Origin: Qipengyuania intermedia | GTDB taxonomy: Bacteria; Pseudomonadota; Alphaproteobacteria; Sphingomonadales; Sphingomonadaceae | Direction: 5' to 3' | Assembly: GCF_019711615.1 (NCBI RefSeq) | Contig: NZ_JAIGNS010000002.1 | Coordinates: 359,501 to 423,500, forward strand | DNA length: 64,000 nucleotides | Shown: piece after piece, positions 16,244 through 23,994 of the stretch | Layout of the letters: the number at the start of each line of letters is the position of its first letter | How positions within the stretch are numbered: the first letter of the stretch is position 1 | Translations under genes and position numbers: made by a program | The notes under the pieces: generated by a model | Databases searched by the model: none | Told to the model about the DNA's origin: nothing | The model's input: the letters and a program-made list of their open reading frames with translations, nothing else

Positions 16244-17160
16244 GGCACTACGAAACTATGCTCGGCAAGTTTGCTACCGGGGGCGAAGTCGTCGTCGATG
16301 AATTCGATCGACAGGCGAGCTCCCGAAGCCAGCAAGCTGGGATCGGTTTCCGGATCGATCGGCACAATGACCTGCCGCGCGTCGATTTCGGGATAGATGC
16401 CGACCCCGCGCGAGAAAGCGATCGGCTCCGAGCGCCCGGCTGCCTTGATCACGACATCCCCGAAAGCGGAGCGCGTGCCGCTGCGATTGAGGACAAAGCC
16501 CACCGCCTGCGTTCCGTCGCGCGCCGTGAGCAGGGTGGCGCCGGTAATCCCGACATTCAGCGTGGTTTCGCCTACGCGGACGATAACCGGGATCGCGATG
16601 CCGAAGCGCGGACGGATGCTGACACCGATCCCGTCTGCCTGTCCGGCGCCGGTCGCTTCCTCGATACTGAAACCTTCGGACTCCGGGACGGAGGTGACCA
16701 TGAAATGCGATCGGTATTCGCCGTCGGGCAAGTCGCTCGAACCGCGCGCCATGACGCGGATCAGCTGCGATTCAGACGAGCCAAGGCGTACCCGGCGCGG
16801 CGAATAGCGCAGCATCTGGCTGGCCGTGCTGACCTTGGCCTTCGTAGCTTCGTCGAGGCCGTTGTCGAAAGAGATCAGCTGGCCTTCCGGCGTCATCGCC
16901 ATGTCGACGATCTTGATCTCGTAATCGCCCGCGTCGACCGTCTTGTTGTAAAGCCCGACGGTCGCGATCGCGCGGCGTCCATCGATCACCACGCGCTTGG
17001 GAAAGAGGTTCACGTCCCCCAATCCGCCAACCGATCCGGCAGGCGCGGACGGGGGAGGCGGGGCTGAAGCTTCCTGCGCTGTAGAACTGCCAGCGCCCAT
17101 CGCCAGCACCAGTGCTGCGCCGGTAATCATCGATGCGAGGAATTTAGACCCGGATTTCAT
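16240..17160 (-). CDS. Periplasmic pilus chaperone-like protein
   Basis: 306-residue exported protein with a signal peptide ending near SSTAQEAS and two immunoglobulin-like halves. YSPRRVRLGSSESQLIRVMARG matches the conserved chaperone strand G1 region that donates a strand to pilin subunits. The basic residues nearby fit the subunit-carboxylate anchor. I chose the ATG at 17160 because AAGGG lies nine bases upstream. It is coupled to the usher gene by overlap. Role inferred: folding and delivery of the DUF4402-type subunits. Confidence 0.75.
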   Translation of the reverse strand: MKSGSKFLASMITGAALVLAMGAGSSTAQEASAPPPPSAPAGSVGGLGDVNLFPKRVVIDGRRAIATVGLYNKTVDAGDYEIKIVDMAMTPEGQLISFDNGLDEATKAKVSTASQMLRYSPRRVRLGSSESQLIRVMARGSSDLPDGEYRSHFMVTSVPESEGFSIEEATGAGQADGIGVSIRPRFGIAIPVIVRVGETTLNVGITGATLLTARDGTQAVGFVLNRSGTRSAFGDVVIKAAGRSEPIAFSRGVGIYPEIDARQVIVPIDPETDPSLLASGARLSIEFIDDDFAPGSKLAEHSFVVP

Positions 17161-17223
17161 TATCTTGCCCTTGAAAACATGGGCGTTAAGCCCAGTCCGG
17201 GTCATATCCTAGGCATGGTTAAT

Positions 17224-17748
17224 TTACAGATAAAGAACGGCGACCTCGAAAGTCCCCGAATAAGTTCCGGGTTCCTGGTTCGCATTCACCTGCAAGCGTC
17301 CGCCCACATAAAGGTCGTAGCTTCCCACGGCATCGAACCGGCCGAACCCCAGGTCGAGATTGGTACGGAAACGATCGACGCGCATGGTGGATGTGCCGTT
17401 GGAGATATCAATCCGGTTCGGCACGAAAATGATGAACCGCCGACGCGATTCCCCGAGAACGGTAAAACGGGCGGGTGCCCTGCCGTTGGGAAAGGTCGAA
17501 AGGTCCAGGTTGCTCGAGACCGAGCCATCGGGATTGACGTCGACGATGCCCGCGGCAGCCGGTTGCATCAGGGCGCCGAACCTGAGGTCGGAAATGTTGA
17601 CGATCGAGATCGGCTCGACCACGCGTACCTGCGAACTGCCCGATACCGTCATGGTATCGCTGGACTGCGCAAGCGCCTGGGGAGCCAGGAGGCCGGCAAA
17701 GAGGGCCAGGAACCCCGAAAGATATGTCCTGAACATGCGCCGGCTCAT
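17224..17748 (-). CDS. DUF4402 pilin-like subunit (distal gene)
   Basis: 174-residue exported protein: signal peptide (cleavage near LAQSS), then a beta-rich DUF4402 domain with RVVEPISIVNISDLRFGAL at its start and the closing segment GGRLQVNANQEPGTYSGTFE, the pattern G-x-L-x-V-x2-N-Q-x3-G-x-Y shared with the neighbouring pilins. It could be a minor or terminal pilus subunit. No clear ribosome-binding site precedes the ATG, so translation may depend on the upstream gene. Confidence 0.75.
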   Translation of the reverse strand: MSRRMFRTYLSGFLALFAGLLAPQALAQSSDTMTVSGSSQVRVVEPISIVNISDLRFGALMQPAAAGIVDVNPDGSVSSNLDLSTFPNGRAPARFTVLGESRRRFIIFVPNRIDISNGTSTMRVDRFRTNLDLGFGRFDAVGSYDLYVGGRLQVNANQEPGTYSGTFEVAVLYL

Positions 17749-17765
17749 CGGTCAGGAAAGTTCGG

Positions 17766-17800
17766 CGGGCAGCCGCTGGCACCATGCCGGCGGCTGCCCG
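17766..17800. terminator. 11-bp hairpin just after the main pilin gene
   Basis: CGGGCAGCCGC (17766-17776) pairs perfectly with GCGGCTGCCCG (17790-17800), starting six bases past the pilin stop. It lacks a T-run. It probably protects the pilin mRNA end or partly terminates it, so that pilin is made in excess over chaperone and usher. Confidence 0.55.
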
Positions 17801-17806
17801 ATCCGA

Positions 17807-18298
17807 TTAGTTGTAGCTGACCGTTGCGTCGTAGCTGCCGCTGTAGGAGCCAGCAGCCTGGTTCGCACCAACGTTCAGCGTACCGCCGACGGAGAAGTTG
17901 TCGCTACCGGTAGCCGACAGCGTGCCCGAAGCCGGGGCGTCGGTAGTGAAGGTCATCGAGTTGCCACCCGAGGTAACCGAACCGCCGGTCGTCACGATGC
18001 TGTACGCACGGCCTGCGTCACCGGTCACGGTGAAGCTGTCGGCTGCGTTCGTGCTGCCCGATACGAACAGCGTGTCGCCGGTCACGGAGCCAGCGCCGCC
18101 CTGCGTCACGACAACCGTGCCGGCAGTGGTGGCGGGAATGATGATACCGAAATCGAGTGCGCCGCCATCGTGGGTGATAGCGATCGGAGCAACGATTTCA
18201 GCAACTGCGGTACCCGAATCCTGAGCGGTGTCGCCCGGAGCAGCCATCGCAGGAGTTGCGAATGCGACTGCGGCAGCCGCGAGGATGATCTTCTTCAT
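17807..18298 (-). CDS. DUF4402 pilin, probable major subunit
   Basis: 163-residue exported protein. A signal peptide ends near AMAAPGD and is followed by a Gly/Ser/Thr-rich DUF4402 domain: EIVAPIAITHDGGALDFG early and FSVGGTLNVGANQAAGSYSG at the end. Shortness, low charge, a strong ribosome-binding site (AGGGG), its own 138-base leader and a downstream hairpin all suggest it is the most highly expressed subunit. Surface assembly by the adjacent chaperone and usher is inferred. Confidence 0.8.
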   Translation of the reverse strand: MKKIILAAAAVAFATPAMAAPGDTAQDSGTAVAEIVAPIAITHDGGALDFGIIIPATTAGTVVVTQGGAGSVTGDTLFVSGSTNAADSFTVTGDAGRAYSIVTTGGSVTSGGNSMTFTTDAPASGTLSATGSDNFSVGGTLNVGANQAAGSYSGSYDATVSYN

Positions 18299-18318
18299 TA
18301 GGTGTCCCCTGGTTCGTA

Positions 18319-18339
18319 CAATAGCGCGCCCAGCTATTG
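18319..18339. promoter_or_regulatory. Leader hairpin upstream of main pilin gene
   Basis: CAATAGC (18319-18325) pairs with GCTATTG (18333-18339), just upstream of the ribosome-binding site of the pilin gene. A 5' stem here could stabilise the message. Confidence 0.4.
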
Positions 18340-18436
18340 CCGGTGCGACCTAAGGGATAGAACCTAGGCTTTAAGGAAAGATTACCGGGAAAACAACGCG
18401 GAACTACGTGATCTTACGGGGCACCTTTACCTCGGG

Positions 18437-18997
18437 TTAGTCATAAGAGACTACCATCTCCATCTCCGCGACGTAGGTCCCGGCTGCCGTGCCGGGCGAC
18501 ACCTGGAGCGTACCACCCACCTTGAAACTGTCGGTGCCCGCGTCGTCGAGCACACCGCGCAAGCCCGTGCCGGGAATACTCTGCGTAGCGACGGTGATCT
18601 CCGAGACGGTCAGCATGCCGCCGCCACCTGTCCGCGCGGCAAGCGCCTGCCCCGGGGCGGAAATACGGTAGCTGCGCCCCGCTTCTCCCCGGACCGCAAA
18701 GGTGCCGGCCTGCGCCGTGCAACTGCTTCCTGCGGGACACAGGCTGCGCAGCGATCCCGTCACGCTCGTGGCGCCGTTCGCAGGCGAAAGCGTCAGTGTG
18801 CCACCCGTATCGCCGGTGGCCACGGTTCCGAATCGCAGGGCTTCGACCTGCCGCACGGTGATCGGCGCCACGACGCTTGCCGTCGCAGTGCCGGATGCCT
18901 GGGCGCGTTCCTGTGCCAGCGCAAGGCCCGAGGGGGCAACGGCAGCAGCGGTTGCAACGAACAGGACGGAAAGGAGGCGGGGAGAGAGCTGTCTCAT
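18437..18997 (-). CDS. DUF4402 pilin-like subunit
   Basis: 186-residue exported protein. A signal peptide ends near LALAQERA; the mature protein starts with a DUF4402-like strand (VVAPITVRQVEALRFGTV) and ends with FKVGGTLQVSPGTAAGTYVAE, the same closing pattern as the main pilin. It contains a Cys pair (LCPAGSSCTAQ) that may form a disulfide. The ATG at 18997 overlaps the upstream stop (ATGA). Confidence 0.78.
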   Translation of the reverse strand: MRQLSPRLLSVLFVATAAAVAPSGLALAQERAQASGTATASVVAPITVRQVEALRFGTVATGDTGGTLTLSPANGATSVTGSLRSLCPAGSSCTAQAGTFAVRGEAGRSYRISAPGQALAARTGGGGMLTVSEITVATQSIPGTGLRGVLDDAGTDSFKVGGTLQVSPGTAAGTYVAEMEMVVSYD

Positions 18998-19557
18998 TTG
19001 ACCGAAATCACGGCTGCGTCGACGATGATCGGTATTTCCACCAGCCCGCCGCCGAAATTGCGATCGACATCGATACGGCCGCCCAGATTGAACGAGCGCG
19101 AACACACGCGTTGCCGGCAATTGGACAGTTCGATCCGGATTACCTGGCCGGGCTGTACGGCACCATAGCCGGGGAGATCGATCTGGTAGCGGGAGAGGCG
19201 GGCGGTCAGGCCGCCCTGCGCGAAGGTTGCGGGTGCCGAAAAGACGATCTCGATCACGAGATTGAGTTCGCGCCTACCGTTGTTTCCGCGATCGTATTGT
19301 ACGACGAATTGCGCGGGGCCGACGCCTGTATTGTCGAGCGCGAAGATCCCGCCGCTCGATATTCCGCCTCTGGGGGACACTTCGCGAAAGCCGGACGTCG
19401 GCACTGCGAAAGTGCCGAAGCGCAGGGCCGCCGGATTCTGCACCGAAACCTGGGGGCTGTTGCTCGCGACAGGGGATGCTGCGAACAAGCACATGAGCGC
19501 GCAAGCCGCTGAAACAGCGGTTTTTCTTCGTGCAAGATTGAAGCGGCTCATGCCCAT
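18994..19557 (-). CDS. DUF4402-related pilin-like protein, first gene of pilus operon
   Basis: 187-residue exported protein with a signal peptide (ending near PVASNSPQ). VQNPAALRFGTFAVPTSGF resembles the start of the DUF4402 domain in the next three genes, but the closing motif is changed (GGRIDVDRNFGGGLVE). It has a Cys pair (LSNCRQRVCSRS). It may be the tip or adhesin subunit; that is inference from its position and divergence. The start could be ATG 19557 or ATG 19551; neither has a clear ribosome-binding site. Confidence 0.65.
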   Translation of the reverse strand: MGMSRFNLARRKTAVSAACALMCLFAASPVASNSPQVSVQNPAALRFGTFAVPTSGFREVSPRGGISSGGIFALDNTGVGPAQFVVQYDRGNNGRRELNLVIEIVFSAPATFAQGGLTARLSRYQIDLPGYGAVQPGQVIRIELSNCRQRVCSRSFNLGGRIDVDRNFGGGLVEIPIIVDAAVISVK

Positions 19558-19722
19558 AAAAACACTTGCAGGAACGTCGCCGTTCCGGATTTCCTAACAA
19601 TTTCAAGCAGTCGTCAACGCCGGATTGACGCTGATTACCGTCTACGCTGCAACACGATGGTAAATAGAAGGTTTGCTTGCAAGCCTATTAACCCTGAGTG
19701 GATGCTTGCAGAACTGCCTTGT
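19558..19722 (-). promoter_or_regulatory. Presumed promoter region of the pilus operon
   Basis: AT-richer leader of 165 bases between hemN and the first pilin-like gene. It contains a 10-bp palindrome, GCTTGCAAGC, near 19674-19683, a possible regulator site. No clear promoter hexamers were assigned. Confidence 0.35.
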
Positions 19723-21036
19723 TCAGACAGCCGAGCTGAATTGGCGTGTGCTGATAGAACGGTAGGAATCGAATAGGGCAGCGATCGTGCGCGCATAAGG
19801 AAGCCCGTCGGGCTGGATCGTCAGCCGATCCTCATCGAGCGATGCGAGACCGCGCTCGAGAAACGGCAGCAGGGCGCCGCGCACCTCTGTCATCAGCCTC
19901 GCCCCTATCCGCGCGCGGCCCTCGCACAGCAGCCCCTCGATGACGCTTGCCCGGTAGCGGTCCTCGGCAGAACGGTGGATCCCCCGGTCGGCGCACAGCA
20001 GGCCCTGCGAAGCCCGCATTCGATACCGGCCCGAGTTCTTCTCGTTCTGCGCGAGCAGTCCGGGAAAGGATGAAATCGCGGATGCGCCCAGACCGATGAG
20101 ATTCTGAGCCCTATCGTCGGTGAAACCCTGGAAATTCCGTCGCAGGGTTCCGGCGAGTGCGGCTGAAGCCAACGGGTCGCCTCCCGGCTTGGCGAAGTGA
20201 TCGAAGCCGACGGGCGTATACCCATGCGTGACCAGGTAGCGATATCCTAGGGCGGCCATGGTAAAGCGCTCTTCCTGTCCGGGCAGGTCTGACGCGTCGA
20301 TCGCGCGCTGGCGCGGGACGATATGCGGGACATGGGCATAGCCGAACAGCGCTACACGGTCGGCTCCGAGGGCGCGCGTGCGCTGGAGGCTGTCCAGCAA
20401 GTCGTTTTCGCTCTGCCCCGGAAGCCCGTACATCAGGTCGAAATTGATCGATGTGACCCCGGCCTCTCTCAGCCAGTCTACCGAGCGCACGATGAGATCT
20501 TCGTCCTGCACCCGCCCGATCGCTTCCTGGCAGTGGCTGGCGAAGGTCTGGACCCCGAGGCTTGCCCGGTCGAAGCCTGCTTGCTTGATGCCGTCGGCCC
20601 AGTCCTGCGACATCGTGCGCGGGTCGAGCTCTGTCGAAAGCACCGGTGTGTCGAGATCGAAATGCGATGCAACGGCATCGAAAAGGCGGAGCATCTCGGC
20701 CGGTGCAATGGCGTTGGGGCTGCCTCCGCCAAAGGAAATGCGGCGCACGCGCGCATCGCTCGGCAACAGGGCGCCGACGGCCGCGATTTCCGCATGCAAG
20801 GCATCGAGATAGCTGGCGAGCCGGTGCTGCCGGTTGGCGCGCCCCGTATTGCAACCGCAGTAGAAGCAAATCTGCTCGCAGAACGGGATGTGCAGGTAAA
20901 GCGACACATCGCCATGCGCACTTTCGAGCGCCTCGCGATAGGCATCGCCGGGAAGGTCGCCGAAATCGGCGGCGGTCGGATAGCTCGTATAGCGCGGCAC
21001 GGGCGTGGCGAGCAGCTCGGGATAATAGGTCCACAT
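19723..21036 (-). CDS. hemN: Oxygen-independent coproporphyrinogen III oxidase HemN
   Basis: 437-residue radical SAM enzyme that makes protoporphyrinogen IX for heme when oxygen is low. The N-terminus has the HemN lead PRYTSYPTA, then the Fe-S/SAM cluster motif CEQICFYCGC (C-x3-C-x2-C-x-C). GGGSPNAI and YGLPGQ, with later heme-pathway motifs, complete the family pattern. I chose ATG 21036 rather than an in-frame GTG seven codons upstream. It lies downstream of the cco genes and has a degenerate FNR box at 21071-21084. Confidence 0.93.
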   Translation of the reverse strand: MWTYYPELLATPVPRYTSYPTAADFGDLPGDAYREALESAHGDVSLYLHIPFCEQICFYCGCNTGRANRQHRLASYLDALHAEIAAVGALLPSDARVRRISFGGGSPNAIAPAEMLRLFDAVASHFDLDTPVLSTELDPRTMSQDWADGIKQAGFDRASLGVQTFASHCQEAIGRVQDEDLIVRSVDWLREAGVTSINFDLMYGLPGQSENDLLDSLQRTRALGADRVALFGYAHVPHIVPRQRAIDASDLPGQEERFTMAALGYRYLVTHGYTPVGFDHFAKPGGDPLASAALAGTLRRNFQGFTDDRAQNLIGLGASAISSFPGLLAQNEKNSGRYRMRASQGLLCADRGIHRSAEDRYRASVIEGLLCEGRARIGARLMTEVRGALLPFLERGLASLDEDRLTIQPDGLPYARTIAALFDSYRSISTRQFSSAV

Positions 21037-21070
21037 GACACCCGATTGCCGAACCACGGACCGAGCGTCT

Positions 21071-21084
21071 TTGCGTCAGATCAA
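21071..21084 (-). promoter_or_regulatory. Degenerate FNR box upstream of hemN
   Basis: TTGCG-TCAG-ATCAA: one half-site is perfect, the other has two mismatches to TTGAT-N4-ATCAA. It overlaps the end of the small gene 21076-21285 and lies about 40 bases before the hemN start. Confidence 0.45.
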
Positions 21085-21285
21085 ATTGTGCTTGCGGGAA
21101 GTGCTGCGGCATCCCTTCGCATGGCACGGCTGGTTCAGGGGGGATTTCCTTGGCGGCAGGGGAATATCGATCTGCACTGCATCACCATTGCCGCAAATGC
21201 GCGCGGAGATGACCTGCTGCTCCTCTGGCAGTGGGCCTAGAATCGCAGGCACCAGCGCCAGCAAGCCAAGCGCCGCGCCGTTCAC
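21076..21285 (-). CDS. Small uncharacterised protein coupled to ccoS
   Basis: 69-residue protein whose ATG overlaps the ccoS stop (ATGA). It starts with a hydrophobic segment (GAALGLLALVPAILG), then ISARICGNGDAVQIDIPLPP, a Cys pair CHAKGC and a basic end. I do not recognise the family. Coupling to ccoS suggests a role in cytochrome oxidase or copper handling at the membrane. The reading frame could be fortuitous, so confidence is moderate. Confidence 0.5.
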   Translation of the reverse strand: MNGAALGLLALVPAILGPLPEEQQVISARICGNGDAVQIDIPLPPRKSPLNQPCHAKGCRSTSRKHNLI

Positions 21286-21431
21286 TCTTCCTCCTCCTCG
21301 TCGATGAGGATGCGCTGTGCGGCCCCGTCGAGGTCTTCGAACTGGCCGTCGCGCATCGCCCAGAAGAACATCGCAAGGCCCAGCAGGCCGAGGCCCAGCG
21401 CAATGGGTATCAGGACCAAGAGGCCGCTCAT
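21282..21431 (-). CDS. ccoS: Cytochrome oxidase maturation protein CcoS
   Basis: 49-residue single-helix protein (MSGLLVLIPIALGLGLLGLA, then FFWAMRDGQFEDLDG) ending in a run of acidic residues. Size and the motif W-x5-GQFEDL are typical of CcoS, needed for maturation of cbb3 oxidase. Its ATG overlaps the ccoI stop. Confidence 0.9.
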   Translation of the reverse strand: MSGLLVLIPIALGLGLLGLAMFFWAMRDGQFEDLDGAAQRILIDEEEEE

Positions 21432-23551
21432 TGCTTGACCCTCGCCAGTCTCAGCGAGTTGCCAACCACGATTAGCGAACTGCCCGACATCGCAATGGCC
21501 GCAATCAGAGGCGTCACCACCCCTGCAAGGGCGAGCGGCACGGCGCAGATGTTGTAGACCACCGCAAGGCCGAAATTCTGGCGCACAATCGTCATGCACC
21601 GCCGCGCGTGGGCCACAGCGAGAGCTACAGGCATCAGCGCTTTGCCGGTAAACACCGCGTCCGCCGCCTGCTGGCTGACGTCGCTGGCACTACCCGGCGC
21701 AATCGAGGCATGCGCTGCGGCAAGCGCGGGACCGTCATTGATGCCGTCTCCCACCATCAGGACCTTACGCCCCTGAGACTGCAGGTCTTCGAGAAGGGAT
21801 AGCTTGTCCTGCGGCTTGGCCTCGGCGGTCGCGGGGACATCGAGAGCCTTCGCGACCGCTTCGACCGCTCTTTGGCGATCCCCCGATAGGATGCGGCTCG
21901 CAATGCCCTGTTCCGCCAGTTTGGCGAGTGCTTGCTTCGCATCGGCGCGCAGGCCGTCTGCGAAGGTGATGATCGTTTGTGCGGGGCCGATGCGGAGGAG
22001 GGAGGCCATGCCGGTGATCTCCTCCTCGGGGCGACCGAGCGCCACCGGCATGCCCTGCCATGTGCCTGCAAGACCCTGACCCTCGGCTTCGGTAATGTCC
22101 TCGACCTGTGCAGGCCGCGCACCCTCGCCCTGAAGAGCATTTGCGAGGCTGCGGCTAAGCGGGTGGCGGCTGGCCTGTGCGAGCGCCAAGGCTACTTCAC
22201 GCTGCTTTTCGCCGAGAATGGAAATGTCGGCCTGAGGTTCGCCGAGCGTCAGGGTGCCGGTCTTGTCGAAGATCGCGATATCCACCTCTGCCAGGCGTTC
22301 CAGCGCACTCCCGTCCTTGACCAGCAAGCCACGCTTGATGAGCGCGCCGGAGGTCACGACCTGCGCCGCCGGTACCGCCAGGCCCATTGCGCAGGGGCAG
22401 GTGATGATCAGTACGGCTATCGCGATGACCAGCGACTGGTACCAGCCTGCGCCAGCCAGCATCCAGCCAAGGAATGCCAGCAGGGCGAGCGAATGGACGG
22501 CGGGTGCATAAAGCCGCGATGCGCGGTCCGCGATACGGGTATAGCGGCTGCGGCTCTGGCCCGCTTCGTCCATGAGGCGGGCGATCTCGGCAATCACCGT
22601 ATCGGAGGATGCTGCGGTCACGCGCACTTCCATCGGCCCGGACAAGGCGATGGCGCCGGCATGAACGACGGACCCGGTCTCGACGTGTTCCGGATCGCTC
22701 TCGCCGGTCAGCATCGAGTTGTCGAGCGACCCGCGCCCTTTCTCGATCACCCCATCGGCGGCCAGTGCATCGCCGGAAGCGACGAGCATGACCATCCCCG
22801 GCTGGAGGTCTTCCGCCTTGATCTCGGAAGTGCCGCCATCGCGGCCGAGCACGCGCGCACTCTTGCCCATCTTCGACAAAAGCGCGCCGATGCCTGCGCG
22901 GGTCTTGGTACGCATGGTCGCATCAAGCGCCCGGCCGGCGAGCAGGAAGAACAGCAGCATGACGGCGCTGTCGAAATAGGCGTGCCCGTCGCCCGCGAAG
23001 GTTTCGTATACGCTCAGCCCCGTCGCAAGCAGCACGCCGATCGAAATCGGCACGTCCATGTTCGTGCGCCCGTAGCGCAGCGCCATCCAGGCAGAAGCAA
23101 AGAAGGGGCGGCCCGAATAGGCCACGACGGGCAGCGCGATGATTGCCGACAGCCAGTGGAACAGGTCGCGGGTGACGCCGCCCGCCCCCGACCAGACGCT
23201 GACCGAAAGCAGCATGATATTCATCATGCCGAACCCGGCGACCGCGAGCGCGCGGAGCAGGGCCTTGCTTTCCTTGTCGTCACTGCCGAGCGGATTATCG
23301 GCGAGAGCCTGCGCTTCGAAGCCAAGATGGCGCAGCGCCTCGACCAGATCGCCCTGATCCAGCCGCGGGCTGTGCCGCACCGCAACGCGCTTGGCCGAAA
23401 AGTTCACGCGGGCGGCGTCGATACCCTCGATCTCGGCAAGGCCGCGCTCGATCTTGGCAATGCATCCTGCACAGCGCATACCCGGGACGGTCAGGCGCGT
23501 GTCGGCGAGCGCGCTATCCTTGAGATCTTGCTGGCGGAATGGCGCGGTCAC
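21428..23551 (-). CDS. ccoI: Copper-transporting P1B-type ATPase CcoI
   Basis: 707-residue ATPase that delivers copper for cbb3 oxidase assembly. It has an N-terminal heavy-metal-associated domain with GMRCAGC (Cys 27 and 30), transmembrane helices including the CPC motif (ITCPCAMGLAVP), the phosphorylation motif DKTGTLT, and the hinge GDGINDGPALAAA. Start is GTG overlapping the ccoH stop (GTGA). Its location in a ccoGHIS set separates it from a detoxifying CopA-type ATPase. Confidence 0.93.
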   Translation of the reverse strand: MTAPFRQQDLKDSALADTRLTVPGMRCAGCIAKIERGLAEIEGIDAARVNFSAKRVAVRHSPRLDQGDLVEALRHLGFEAQALADNPLGSDDKESKALLRALAVAGFGMMNIMLLSVSVWSGAGGVTRDLFHWLSAIIALPVVAYSGRPFFASAWMALRYGRTNMDVPISIGVLLATGLSVYETFAGDGHAYFDSAVMLLFFLLAGRALDATMRTKTRAGIGALLSKMGKSARVLGRDGGTSEIKAEDLQPGMVMLVASGDALAADGVIEKGRGSLDNSMLTGESDPEHVETGSVVHAGAIALSGPMEVRVTAASSDTVIAEIARLMDEAGQSRSRYTRIADRASRLYAPAVHSLALLAFLGWMLAGAGWYQSLVIAIAVLIITCPCAMGLAVPAAQVVTSGALIKRGLLVKDGSALERLAEVDIAIFDKTGTLTLGEPQADISILGEKQREVALALAQASRHPLSRSLANALQGEGARPAQVEDITEAEGQGLAGTWQGMPVALGRPEEEITGMASLLRIGPAQTIITFADGLRADAKQALAKLAEQGIASRILSGDRQRAVEAVAKALDVPATAEAKPQDKLSLLEDLQSQGRKVLMVGDGINDGPALAAAHASIAPGSASDVSQQAADAVFTGKALMPVALAVAHARRCMTIVRQNFGLAVVYNICAVPLALAGVVTPLIAAIAMSGSSLIVVGNSLRLARVKQ

Positions 23552-23994
23552 CCGATCTGCTCCTCCGAAACCCAGCGGTCATCGCCCCGTTCGATCGAAA
23601 CGCGCACGATCCAGCGACCTGCGGGCAGGGCTTCGCTCGACAGCAGCCGCGCTTCGCCGGTGTGCACGAAGGTAAGCTCGCGCGTGTCGGCCTGGCCGAG
23701 CGGACGGCGCACCTGTGCGGATACCGTTGCGCTGGCGGGCACGTTTGCGAGGTCGAGTGCCAAGCGATCGCCCGAACGGCTGGCTTCGGCATTCCAACCC
23801 AGCGCTTCCTGCCGCTCTGCCTGGTCGAGCCAGCCGTTGAACTTCTGGCTGGCCACATAGGAGTTCTCGACCACGACGCCGCTGAAGCTGCCCGAGGCGA
23901 TGGCGGCCATGGTGAAGTTGACCGCTACCACCACGCCAAAGCCCGCCACAAGGATTGCGGCCATTTTCCTGCCTGTGAATTCCTTCTGCATCAT
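23548..23994 (-). CDS. ccoH: Cytochrome oxidase assembly protein CcoH/FixH
   Basis: 148-residue protein with one membrane helix (about residues 11-32) followed by a periplasmic FixH domain (ENSYVASQKFNGWL). It helps assemble the cbb3 oxidase. Start overlaps the ccoG stop. Confidence 0.88.
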   Translation of the reverse strand: MMQKEFTGRKMAAILVAGFGVVVAVNFTMAAIASGSFSGVVVENSYVASQKFNGWLDQAERQEALGWNAEASRSGDRLALDLANVPASATVSAQVRRPLGQADTRELTFVHTGEARLLSSEALPAGRWIVRVSIERGDDRWVSEEQIG

